Shown: piece after piece, positions 46,560-58,100 of the stretch
Numbering within the stretch: the stretch's first letter is position 1
Layout: each line of letters opens with the position of its first letter
NCBI GenBank assembly: GCA_020726505.1
Contig: JAHLEZ010000021.1
Span: 558,001-622,000, forward strand
DNA: 64,000 bases
DNA from: Leptodontidium sp. MPI-SDFR-AT-0119
Taxonomy: Eukaryota; Ascomycota; Leotiomycetes; Helotiales; Leptodontidiaceae
Direction: 5' to 3'
Position numbers and translations under genes: made by a program
Notes under the pieces: generated by a model
Databases searched by the model: none
Told to the model about the DNA's origin: nothing
Seen by the model: the letters and a program-made list of their open reading frames with translations, nothing else

Positions 46560-48034
46560 TTATACAACCAAAAATTCATCCTGCAACAGTTCCCTGGCCG
46601 TCGCTCTCTCCTTCGGGTCCCAAACCAACATTTTTCTAACCCCACAAATAGATCGTACTCCCTGCCTTCTAGATACTCCTCACAATCTTCCAATGGCAGT
46701 GACTTGATTTCCGTGTCCTGCACGCCTTTCCAATTTCCTACAGATAGCCAGTGGTTAGTAAACAAAAATCCAACAGGAGCAGACCTCGATCCACATACCT
46801 TCAGAGTCCCAGTACTTGAAGGCCGCTTCGCTCTGTTCCAAGAATGACTTTGGGGGCGGGCCGAGGACTGATATCATCTCAGCCAAGAGTTGGGCGTCTG
46901 AATACTTCCCTAGAATCCTGCCGTCGAAGAGATGGTCGTCTTCGAATAGATGCCAAGCCTGAAACATTGTAAGCACAATATTGAAGCAACGAGCAGTGTT
47001 ATCATGCGGCACACCACAACACAAGAGTAACCACTGAGTACATACCATGACTCCTAGATTCTATATATCCACTTTACAATCCCACTCCATACCTAGCACG
47101 ACCTCCGGCGCTCGAAAGCTGTTTGGCTGGATAATGCCTGTATGCTTGGGGCCAATTCTGGCTTCGCCCAGGTCGCAGAGGACAGGCAGACCCCAAGCAG
47201 TGAATCCTGCTTTGGGGTGAAAACGTCGAGATCGATAGATTATCGAATCGCCGTTGATCTTCCGTGGACTGGGCTCTTGCACCTCGGCGGCATCTATGTC
47301 ACTATAAACAGACTGGTCAACGGTTCCGAGTAGTATGTTTCTGGCTTGTATATCTGGATTGGGTCAGCACTCTTGCTCAGAGATTGGGTAGTGAGTTTCT
47401 GACCTGAATGAATGACAATAGCCTCGTTGTGCAGGTAGTCGAGAGACAGAAGTAATTGCTTGAGCGTTCGTTTCAACAGATCCAGGTTTAAGTGCTTCCG
47501 GGGCAGTGTGGCCTGCAGTTCGAGGAGATTGAGAAGCAGCGGCTCGTGTACCAAGCAGTGATGCTCTCCTGTCGCGCTCTTCGCAGCGAAAGAGTCGATC
47601 ACAGTCCGGACGTATGCTTTGCCGACGTGCTCGGATTTTACGGCAGCAAGATACTTGAGCACCTCGATTTCTCTTGGGTCGCTAGAACAAAATCGATATA
47701 CCTTGAGAGCGGCGTACTTTTGCTACGATGATAAGATTAGAATTTAATAGTCGCGTGGATTAATTGAGGTTCCAACCTGCAGCAGGTCTCGGCAGAACCA
47801 AACGGTAGAGTTCGCGCCGTAGCCTAGTTTGCTGAGAACTTCATACCGAGACTTGAATACTTCCCCAAGGCGTACTGGATAGTATAGGCCATGAGTTGGC
47901 ATTGTCTCTTCCTCGGTCTCCACTGAGTTGTCTAGAGTGACGAATTTTGAGGACATCAATCTGCTTGATATTCTGTGAGGAGGAGATGTCGATCGCTGTA
48001 ACAGCTGCCGCGTCTGGCGGAAGAGCCGGTCCAT
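46560..48034 (-). pseudogene. Second SRPK-like protein kinase, with nonsense and frameshift lesions
   Basis: A paralogue of the 24.9-26.3 kb kinase. It opens MDRLFRQTRQLLQRS and keeps YYPVRLGEVFKSRYEVLSKL, the ATP lysine in YAALKVY, HEPLLLN, LLLSLDYLHNEA, the catalytic loop HSDIQARNILL, DLGEAR (in place of DFG), FRAPEVVLGMEW, then KVDI followed by TAG at 47061-47063 where the family has Trp (VDIWNLGVM). Beyond this stop the kinase continues in frame: AWHLFEDDHLF, VLGPPPKSFLEQSE, GNWKGV. Near 46636-46643 a one-base deletion breaks the frame before VRKMLVWDPKERA, which is readable in the next frame down to a TAA at 46560. Two independent lesions make this a pseudogene. Introns are canonical. 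Confidence 0.82.
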
Positions 48035-48571
48035 ACATACTTCGCGGAGGTACCCAATTAATTTATGTGACGCAATCGAACGTCAGCGTGACAAAGAACA
48101 AGCGATGGGTTTGATCTTCGAGAAAGCTGGTGTTGAGACAAGAGGTAGTGAAGGAGATTGGGGCGAGCGGCGCATCAAAATAGGCTAGTTATGGACGCTA
48201 GTCTGAGAGCGTTAAGCGAGTAAAAATAAGGTGGTGGATAAAGAGTCGGTTCCCATGGATCAGTGGAATATTATATAAGAAATTATTAAAAGGGATTTCA
48301 AAAAGTACCGTATTATTATTAAAACTTCCCAGCAGCTCTTGGTGAAGTCTTACAGGTCTAGATATTGCCATGTTGAACGCCGGCGCTTTCAAATTCGAAT
48401 GGGCCACATTTCCATCATCAGGTTTCGAGTTTTCTCTTCAAAGTAACCAGCTATCCACCACACTTCTATGGCTTCTCATGCGACCTTGCAAAAGGCATCC
48501 ACCGCCGTAGGTCGCTCAAGTCGCCTGACTTGCAGACTACAGAAGGCCATTTAGAGATGTGATTCAAGTAG
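48035..48571. other. Intergenic region
   Basis: Upstream of the kinase pseudogene. A 13-base match to the Tc1/mariner terminus lies near 48194. Nothing else recognised. Confidence 0.4.
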
Positions 48572-49048
48572 CAGAAAGCCGACAATATCCTGGCTCGTCT
48601 GAACGATAAATTTTTATTTGGTGATACGATGGATCTGCTGGTTATGTTCCGGGCCCTCGAGCTTGTATCGAGAGTACCAGGTGGAGAAACCTTCATCAAT
48701 CTCATGAATCTTGGTTCAGTTGATACCGGACTTCACAGAGACGGAAACAAAATCATCCAAGGGTTCAATCTAGTTCTGGGCAGGTCTCAGGATGAAGTTG
48801 GTTTACTTCTTAGGGATGCAGCGGCGGTGAAAGGGTTCAGGGAAATATTTGAGCGAGGCGAAACTTGTGGAGTAAGTCCGGTTCGACACAGGTGTGTGGA
48901 GAAAGAGAAATTTACGTATTGTAGGGTGTCTGCTTTTGGTCACAGAGAGGAGGGGATGAAGGTCCAGAAACTTCTCTGGGATGAGACAGTGACCGTATTC
49001 CGAAACTATCTTCCCGAATCAAGTCTTCGAGGACTTCTGGGGCTTTGA
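48572..49048 (+). pseudogene. C-terminal relic of a short-chain dehydrogenase
   Basis: An in-frame stretch reads ADNILARLNDKFLF, then FRALELVSRVPGGETFINLMN, LGSVDTGLHRDGN, and ends with EEGMKVQKLLWDETVTVF. This follows the C-terminal half of an SDR subfamily that has NPG.V.T.L.R after the active site and E-x-W-x-E-T at the end. The N-terminal nucleotide-binding half and the YxxxK active site are absent, and an in-frame TAG lies just upstream. The stretch from the ATG at 48629 (139 residues) is intact, so a short product could still be made. I regard it as a fragment. Confidence 0.55.
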
Positions 49049-50052
49049 GACGCTAAATTGGTTGGGCTGTATGAGCAACGAGGCAAGAGGATAGCATTCT
49101 ATTATTGTGCATATTGGGCTATACCTTGCTACTACTTTGTCAGCTTTGAGAGCTCAAGGTCATTCTTACACTGTAAATTTATGCTCCCAGGGATTTAAAT
49201 ATTTCAAGACTACTGGGCGACCTTTTGGCTCGCATTTACCTTCAGTTCAAGTCGTATATCTCTCAGCCTAATCTTGGACTTCTGAGCAATAGGCAGCTCC
49301 CTCGTGGATTAAAATCAACTCGAAAAATATGCGTAACCTTTCGGATTCGCACTCGCTTGTCTGTTTTGTTGCCTGTCGATCCTATCAGTCCACCAATGAA
49401 AGCTTAAATCAGGAATCTCATTCCCCCATCTCAGTACACCTTGCCATCAAAGCCCAACCCAACAACTGGCCTAGCCGTCAGTAAACCCAACGGAAAACAA
49501 ATACGCAATAATTAACCCAAAAGTCAAACATTCCTTAGTCATGTCATCAATCCATCTTAGTCATACATCTACATACATATGATGATAATTCTCCACTCGC
49601 ATACAGAACGCCGTCCTCGACTTAGCTCTCATGCTGACAGAAATTCCAAGATTGGTGCTTAATCCGCCCCCTGTCGTCCCGACGCCAAGTATCAGCGCCT
49701 CTTCAGTCAGACGAGTGGAACTACGCCTGCCTGTGGATGGAAATGCCTAATTCCTGGTATTTTCTCACCAGCCACGCCCTGTCTAATACGGATCTGCCAA
49801 GATGACTACACTTCAGTAGAGAGAAGGTATTTGATTTGATTTTCGACGTATGATACTGTACTGTACTTTGTATTATCGTAGCAGGCCTGAGAAAAGGGCT
49901 ATCTAGCTAGGTGCATCAGGTGCCAAGTCGTAGATCAAGTCGCACTCTCGGCGCGGTATTCCATTTCCAACATCCTAAGCCCGTCGCAGTCAGCATTTTT
50001 CATTCATAAATTCATTCATTCATTTATACAACAATCGCGTCTCGCTCTCACC
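49049..50052. other. Intergenic region and promoter of the Zn2Cys6 regulator
   Basis: Contains an ATTC-type repeat near 50003-50022 (ATTCATTCATTC). No gene recognised. Confidence 0.5.
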
Positions 50053-50091
50053 ATGGGAAAGGGGCAAAAACCCCCAACCCAAAACTCATAA
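50053..50091 (+). promoter_or_regulatory. uORF abutting the regulator start (TAATG)
   Basis: A 12-codon ORF begins at an ATG in excellent context (CACCATGG) and ends in TAA whose last A is the first base of the main ATG (TAATG). Its product is MGKGQKPPTQNS. Such an arrangement suggests translation of the main ORF by reinitiation or leaky scanning. Confidence 0.65.
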
Positions 50092-52381
50092 TGAATACCT
50101 CCAACTCATCGGAAAAACCGGTCAAGACGGCTGCGGGCAAGAAAATCACTCGTCGGCGTGATAAGATAAGTTGCATCGAGTGCAATCGGAGGAAAGTCAA
50201 GGTACGTACGTGCGGGGCAAATTTCAAAGTGGGCTGGAGGTCACCTCCGCATTTTGTTTAGACATACTTAACAGACTTTTATTCGAGCGAGATGATGGAA
50301 TTTCTGGTACATTGCTGATTGTTTAAAGTGTAATCGAGAATGGCCTTGTCAACCATGCCTGGCTCGGAAAGCTGGCCACATGTGTCGATATGCTTCATCA
50401 AACGCGGCACCTAAAAGTCGGACACCAGGCACACGACAACTCCAGGGCAGGAGTCCAAGCGAGCATGGAGAGTCCAAGATTGAAATTGGCAGTCCGGAGT
50501 CAGAAGATAGCGTCGAGGAGACCGACACGCCCTTGGTCCTGGTCGAAAAGGGACTGTAAGTTGACCCAAATGACCTGAGCACTTGAATAGCGTTGATGAT
50601 CAAAAGTGGACAGCTGGGTTTATTCGATAAACCAACCTCGACTCTAAAACTAGGTTGTGGCATGCAGAGGACGCGCGCTGAGGTTTTGAAACTCTTCCCC
50701 AATCGGCAGGAAGTTGATTTCCTCATTCAGCATTTCATCGAGAAAATCAACTGGACTTACGACTATATCACTCCCAACATATTTCTCGAGCAATATGGAG
50801 CTTGGTGGTCACAGCCCAGTTACTACGGGTCAGAAGATATCCTCTTCGGCACGTTGATACTGCGGCTCTGTGTATTCAGTTTACAACACCTCCCCAACCC
50901 AGATTACCCTACAGAGGGGTTTCTTGAAGATACGATCGACGCTATGGAAGCTCGTTGTGATGAACTAGCGAGTCACTTTGACTCGTATCGACCGAGAAAA
51001 CCTTCAGTGCTCCGGGTTAAATACCTGATTCTTCACGCAGTAACATTGACAACAGCAGGAGACCCAAAAGGTGGGTACCAAGCTTTACTCGAAGCTACAA
51101 AAGAAGCCCATGCAATCGATCTATTCACTGAAGAGCGCTGGCCATCCCTTCATGATGGAGATGCCGAGACGCGCAGGAAGGTCTTCTGGCTTCTCTTCAA
51201 CTGGGACAGGTAAGCTAAACATTCTCCCCCAAAATCAATCCCCCATTACGATATGCACAGTATACTCACACTTCGGTAGGTTCTTCTGTGCATATTACGG
51301 CCGCTGGCCTCTGATAGCAGAAGACTACTGCACAGTGCAACTCCCCAGCGAACTCCCCTACACCACAACCCTAAACCCGGACATCCCAACACAATTCACG
51401 GACAACATCCTCGGAATAAAAACCTACCAATTCATCCGTCCCTTCATCAGCGCCCCCGCAAAAAAACTCGAGCGAATGGATCCCTTCAAAGTAGCCGAGC
51501 ACGTCAAAGCCTACCAGACATCCATCCTCGACAAATTCCCCGCGGCGTTCAGACTCGTTGACCCAGATACCAGCTACGACGGTATAATTCCCAATCTGGA
51601 TTTGAAAAGGATCAAGCTCCATGCTTTGTCTTGGGGTGTGGTTGAGGGCATGTTACGCTGCTTCTCTGGACCGACGACGCTTAAAGCTTGGCAGACGCAA
51701 GCCGCATCTCATGATATAGCTCGTCTCCGACTGGCTGAAGAGCATCGCCATACGCTCGCGGACGCGTGCTTCAAGAGCGTTGATCTGATGCTAGACCTGC
51801 ATATGAGAATGGGCGGTGGGCAGACTAGGTACTGGGCCATCCCAGCTGCTATGATTGAGTATGGCGGGGTATTGAGCTGTTGTTTAGTCTCCGACAGGGT
51901 GATTCGGAAACATTGGAAGAAAAACGATGAGATCTTTAAAGTCTTTGAAGATGAACTTTTGAAGAAATATATCTCGACGGTTGAGCGCGCGGTGAAGTTG
52001 TTGCAGGTTCTTGCTCAGCGGTCGCCGTTGGCGAAAGGTGGGTTGGGGTTCCTGAGCAAGAATTTGAGGAAGATCAACGGTGGTGAATTGGTTAGGGGGA
52101 AGTCGGATTCGGATGCTTATTCGAGAACTACGACGATTTCTGAGTCTCCGAAGGTGGACGAACTAGATCCTCTGTTGTGTCCTGGGTTTGGAGAGGACTC
52201 GGGAGCGGGATACGATCAATATGGCAGTGGCGCCTCCAGTATTTATGCTTATGGGATATTGGAGCCTGACCCGGTGATGGCTGAGTGGGATGTTACTTCT
52301 ACGAATAATGCTCCGTTCTCGTGGTATTTGGAAAACGAGACTTATGATTTTGGTGCGCAGTTTGAAGCTGCGTTTTCATGA
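50091..52381 (+). CDS. Zn2Cys6 fungal transcription factor
   Basis: Exons 50091-50201, 50329-50555, 50607-51209 and 51280-52381 give 680 residues. The Zn2Cys6 cluster is Cys28, Cys31, Cys38, Cys44, Cys47, Cys56 (SCIECNRRKVK then CNREWPCQPCLARKAGHMC); the first intron falls between Lys37 and Cys38. A Ser/Glu-rich linker follows. The central part resembles the fungal-specific regulatory domain: FPNRQEVDFLIQHFIEKINW, YGSEDILFGTLILRL, DAETRRKVFWLLFNWDRFFC and YYGRWPLIAEDYCTVQLP. The last 80 residues are acidic and Gly/Tyr-rich, a plausible activation region. Another ATG gives a short uORF just upstream. Targets unknown. Confidence 0.9.
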
Positions 52382-53948
52382 GGTTTTGAGTAGAAAGTTT
52401 CGGAGTCCAATTCCTAGATATTTATCATGTTGTAAAAAAAGAATCTTCTCTAGCTCCTTGTAATAACAATACACTCCTCACACTTCTCTGTCGGCATTGT
52501 TACTTCCGCAAATAAATGCCTATTGAATTGTATCTACCTCTATGCCTTCGTAGCGAGCAACGAGTTTCGTAGTTAAGCGAGCTGAGCGTTTGATGTTTCC
52601 AGACACAGTACTTCTCTGAGCTTTAGTCATCCCATGAAAAATATGGGTAGATCCATCACTACAGAAGAACTCAATGATTTCATTCGTCCAGAGTCATAGT
52701 TCAAACCTATAAACAACCACATCCGTTTCTCACTCATAAACAAGCCAGAAGGTCCATCTGATAGCGTCGAGTAAAATAGGGAGGGAGACCCCCTTTCTTT
52801 GACATTCTTTCCTTCAAGAATTGCCAAATCAGCAACACGAGTCAACAAGCGCAAATTAGAGTCAGTTGAAACTTGAAAGGTCACAAGACATTACATTTGT
52901 AATGCTTTGTTCCCTTTTTCCCACTTGGCTGTGTGTGAATAGGGGCTGGTGGGGATCAAGTTGAACCGAGGCCCGTTAACTTAAAAGGAGAGAGCCGAGA
53001 GGAGAAAACCTTAAAATACTTTGGTACGAATGTATATTTAGCATTGGAGATTAGTTATAATTGGTTTAAAAAAGAGCGGATGTAGTAGAGTAAATATAAG
53101 TCATAAGTCAGATCAAAACATTAAGACATCGGTTCTTTCGGAAAGCTATCAAGGCTAATTAATAACAACAGAGCTGCAATGTCAGCAACCAGCTTTCTGA
53201 TGTTGTCAACACCTTCGACAACATAATAATGAAAGGAGAAGCAAAAGACGACAAATTTACAAACAATTCAAACTTTCCATTACATTCCTTTCTCAACCCC
53301 CCACTAAAGGAGAGGACAGACCTTCTTAACCACAAAACCACACGTGCTCATCCCCCAATCACATGAAAGACGTTGTTCAGTGGTTGGAGAACCCAGTCAG
53401 TCGGAACATCGGGGTGTCGGAGGGGGGCTAATTTCATTTCGCAGGCCGGCTAAGACCGCGGCTTACCCCTTTCCAGCAACGCAAACGAAGTCCCTAATGG
53501 AATCTTGCTTCGAAGCACCCAACCAGACCAAGACCAAGACCAAGACCCCTTCCACGCTTCAGCACACGTCAAGTCAAGGGCCGCCCGCCGACGCACCGCA
53601 TTTCACAAAAACTTCCATCCGCTGCTTCCATCGCCCTCCTCCTCCTTCATCCCCTTTTTCGCAGGTGAATTTCTTCATCGCAGATTCTAGTCACTCCTTC
53701 CACGAGCCTCAACACCTCGTCCTTTGTTCTTCACTTCTCTAATTAGCTCCTGCACGACTTCGCTGTTGTGTAGCGCAACGTGTCGTCCCGAGCCATTTTT
53801 TTGATTTTGCTTGCAGCTTGTCGCGTTCGAGAAGATCCAGCAACGAACCTCGTGCCTCCCAACACGTCCAGTCCTCACACTCAACGCATTTCAATTGTGC
53901 TGCAGACATACCTCGACCTTCAAATCCCCTCAATCCGAAGCCTTCATC
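52382..53948. other. Intergenic region, elongase promoter
   Basis: No gene recognised. A short AAGACC tandem repeat lies at about 53526-53550. Pyrimidine-rich sequence near 53630-53690 is consistent with the elongase core promoter. Confidence 0.5.
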
Positions 53949-55152
53949 ATGTCGTCGAAAACCCCCACAGATATCCTGCAGGCTCTGCCACTGCCTAGCA
54001 TCGACAGACCTTTTGGCGTCCATCTATGGCCCATCTTCGACAAGGCCTTCAGCACCGTCATGGGCTACTCCCCTCAAGACTTTGACTTCCAGCCTCGAGT
54101 CACCCCCATGTCAACCTTGAAGGAGAGCGGATTTGCAATTCTTGCATACTACGTTATAATCTTCGGTGGAAGGGAGTTGATGCGTAACCGACCAGCCTTG
54201 AAGTTGAACGCCCTGTTCATGATCCACAACTTCTACCTCACCAGCATCAGCGCCATTCTGTTGTCCTTGTTCCTCGAGCAGTTGATTCCAACCCTCTACA
54301 ACCATGGTCTCTTCTTCACTATCTGCGACAAGGCTGGTGGATGGACTCCTCAATTGGTCATTCTATACTATGTACGTTTTTTGCAGTGCCAAGCTTGGCT
54401 GATTCAGACAATTGCTGACCTTGCTGCAGCTCAACTACCTCACCAAGTACCTCGAATTGATCGATACCGTCTTCCTCGTCTTGAAGAAGAAGCCATTGAG
54501 TATGGGATCCCCACCTAGTTGGCACAAAACATCTGCTAATATTGCCAAGCCTTCCTTCACTGCTACCACCACGGCGCAACTGCCCTCCTCTGCTACACTC
54601 AATTGATTGGTTTGACCTCTGTATCATGGACTGTCATCTGCCTCAACTTGTTGGTACACGTTGTCATGTACTGGTACTACTTCCAGAGTGCGCGTGGCAT
54701 TAAGATCTGGTGGAAGGAGTGGATCACCCGTCTTCAAATCACCCAATTCGTCATTGCTCTTGGTAGGCACAATCCCAACAATATCCAGCGTTCAGCTACT
54801 AACCAAACACCCAGGATTCGTCTACTTTGCATCCTACACCTACTTCACCTCCACATACTTCCCATGGATGCCGAATGCGGGTAACTGCGCAGGAGAGGAA
54901 TTCGCCGCTTTCTCTGGCATTGGTGTTATCAGCTCCTACCTGGTCCTGTTCATCTCATTCTATATCGCAACCTACAAGAAGGATGGCAAGCGTCCAACTG
55001 GCCGCAAGGCCGCTCGCTCCCTCAAGGATGCCGAGATCCCAGACGTCGCAGCCCTCACCCACGGCAAGATCAACCCCGGATTGAGGAACGGCAACGCCAA
55101 ATCCTCTGGCTCAAGCCCCAACGGTCGCACTACCCGATCCCGCAAGGCATAG
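53949..55152 (+). CDS. Very-long-chain fatty acid elongase (ELO family)
   Basis: Condensing enzyme of the endoplasmic-reticulum fatty acid elongation cycle. Exons 53949-54371, 54430-54499, 54550-54762 and 54815-55152 give 347 residues. The ELO signature is complete: [18 protein letters not shown], histidine box HCYHH (168-172), [11 protein letters not shown] and TRLQITQFV. Several hydrophobic segments are present (for example [13 protein letters not shown] and [15 protein letters not shown]). The C-terminal tail is basic and Ser/Gly-rich. It resembles yeast Elo2/Elo3 more than Elo1 by my reading, but exact chain-length specificity cannot be inferred. All splice sites are canonical; no defect seen. 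Confidence 0.95.
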
Positions 55153-58100
55153 GTCACCTCCTCGGACGACCTGACAAGATATCGGCAGCACCGATAACGT
55201 TTAGACGAAATGATATGACTGTGGCCACCTTGTTTCTCGAAGCAGTCCGCGCGAAATAGATTCCTTCTACTTTCTCTGTATAATGTACTTTGGGCAGGCA
55301 GGGTACGGAATGGGACGGATGGTCGATCGCACATACAAAAGAAAGAAGGAAAGAAAAAGTCTTTTTTCTCTTCTTTTCTGGCCCAATGTTTTACCCGTCA
55401 TAGAAATTCTGTAATGTCAACACACACAAAACCAAAAAACCGAGCGAGCCACATATATGCATGAGAGCGAGGATTTGGGATTCTTTTTTTCTGCGAACGG
55501 GCGGCGTACGTACACACAAACACACAACAACAGCATAGAGATATTCCCGATTTTCCTTGAGAGATGACCTCTCTCCTGGAGCTTGGGAATTTTGTTCTCT
55601 TGTTCACACTACTACTACAACATCTTTTTTTCTTTTTCGTTCTTGCGTTTCTTTTTTTCTCTTTTTTGTATTACTGTGCATAGTATGATGCATTACACCT
55701 TGGTGTTGGAGGGTGGAGGGAGGAGGGAGGAGGGAGGAGGTCTGGTCTTGTGGGCTATACTTTGGCGAGTGGGCTTGGGCGTGGAGGTTATGCTTGGGTG
55801 GCGTGAGTGAAATGCAATGAAAGCACGAATGAACTGTTCTGTTTGTTTGTTTTGTTATAAGTAGAGTACGGGTAAGGGTGGAATGTATGTGTTGATAGGA
55901 TGTGTGGTAAGGGATGGGAAGGGAAATGAAGGGAAGGGAAGTGTAAAGAGGATGCTAAAGAAGGGAAGGAGGGAGATAAAAATAATAGATGTAATCGAAA
56001 TATGTTTGGTTGCTTGAGAATGTGAGAATGGAATGTATAAACTGCGCCTGGTGTCTTTCTGTCTGGAGTCGAATGAGTGACTTGAAACTTCCCTTGCTAT
56101 TTGTGTAGATAGGCACTCTACCTTGTGTGCTCTGCTGTGATGTGCTGTAATGTGCTGTATTGGAAGGAAGTTTGAATGCAATTCAGACTTATGAACTTTC
56201 CGCTGGCTTTGCGTTTTGTTTCAGTGCTGCAACTACGATTCAAGAGAAAGTCAACAAGTCACTCACTCTCTCACTCGACTTGTATGTTAGTCCATGACCT
56301 GACCTTGTCCCCCACGATATACCCTGTACAATGAAACATCGACCGAGTCACCGAATAAGGTGAACGTCAAAACGTCAAATAAACTATCTCCAGTGCAAGG
56401 TTGGAGCACTAACTTTATGCTAGGATGGAACGCACCGCGACTTCTACTTCTAGCTGGGAATAGAGTTCCAATGGCTGGATTAAACATGGTCTCTCCTTAC
56501 CTGAAGTCCGATATCCCGTCATTGGGGCAGCTGGAGAATATTCTCGAAAGCTGAATATTTTTGTTCTGTGTGTCTCCGTGTGTTTGTATGCGGTGTAGTT
56601 TACTTGTGTAGATCACCCTGGTATCTTGGAAGCTTCAATGACGTAGCCGCACCTACCTACAGTACTGCCCCACATCCATACTACGCACGCCCAGCTGCAG
56701 TCTCTTCAACTCCAAGTCTAACCCAAATCTTGGTCTAGGAACCCAGGCTCAGTACTGTACATGTGAAGAAATGGAAGATCGAAGATCGATACCTGTCTAC
56801 TTTAAACTGAGAACCTTGAATCCTAACTTATTTCTCAAGTAAATTTATAATACTGCAGGTAAACGAATCCATTCAGTACGTACTTACCCCGCCAGGAAAC
56901 CCGGGAAACCCCCACTATGATACATCACACTACATGGCACTACATCATCCCACAGCACAGATACCTGGAACTGGAACCGGTACGGTATCAAGATAAACCT
57001 TCTAGAAAGCCTTACATTTACTCAGTCAGTGCTGGCACTCGGCTCAACACACAGGGAAATGGAATGTATTGCACAAACCAGTTTTTTTCGTCACTTATTC
57101 CATCCAGCGTCAGGTCCCAGGCCAGGGCGAGGGCGCGGAGATACCATAAGTGTAAGTAAGCGAGGAGGGGTTGTGCATGTGTCTTCATGTACGATGACAT
57201 GAGAGAGCACACATATCAGAAAAATGAAGTATTCCTGGCTCCGAGTACGGTACGGTTTTCTTACACAGGCGGCTGAGGAGTGAGCTGAAGACGCAAGTTG
57301 AGAAGAGCTGGAAGCTGGAAGCTAACTGTCAGATGTCAAAGCACATGTCAGAAATACATGTCACTTTTCCTCAACTCCAAGCTCTTACTGTACCCCCCTT
57401 TCCCTCCCTCCCTCATCCCTGGGATAAGATACAGTACAGTACAGTACAGGCAGATACATATTCTGAAGCCGACAAAAAGTCTGAAAAGACCGTGCTGAAA
57501 AGAAAGTTTAGCGTGACCTGCTTTGTAACGAAACTTGACAGAACAGAATGACATGTAGACTGTGACATGACACGTTCCACACCACAAGACAAGATACTCC
57601 ATATAAAACCTCACTACTGCACCTTATCGAGCCATTCAGAAGCTATCGATGCCTTCCATACGGCTCTGTACAGGAGTCTGTTCGCGCCGGCTGCCGTTGC
57701 CGTTGTCCAGGCAGATGCGGGAGAGAGACAGCGAGCGAAACGAAGGACTGATTGACAGCTCTGGGCGGTGACGGAGACGGATATGAGGCAGGTGATGTTT
57801 TTATGGTGTTTGGTGTGGCTGCTAACCCTGCCCTGCCCTGCCCCCGTGTGGCTGTCATCTGCGTTTGTGTTTGTGTTTGTGTGTTCAGCAGCTCAGCTGG
57901 ACGGGGTGGTTGGTTGGTTGGTTGGTTGGTTGGTTGGTTAGGCCAGACTCGTCAAAGTGTGCCTGAGTAGCTTTTATCGAATGAGAAGCAGAATGTTCAG
58001 TTGAACGATGACTTGCTCGTTCATACTATCTCGTGAGCATTCAAAATTCCCAACCCCTGATATTGAATCTGGGATGGCTCGCTCGCTTCCGTTGATATCA

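Noticed and set aside
48190..48206. 13-base match to the Tc1/mariner terminus (GCTAGTTATGGAC)
   Set aside because: Too short, not extended on either side, and no partner end or TA duplication.
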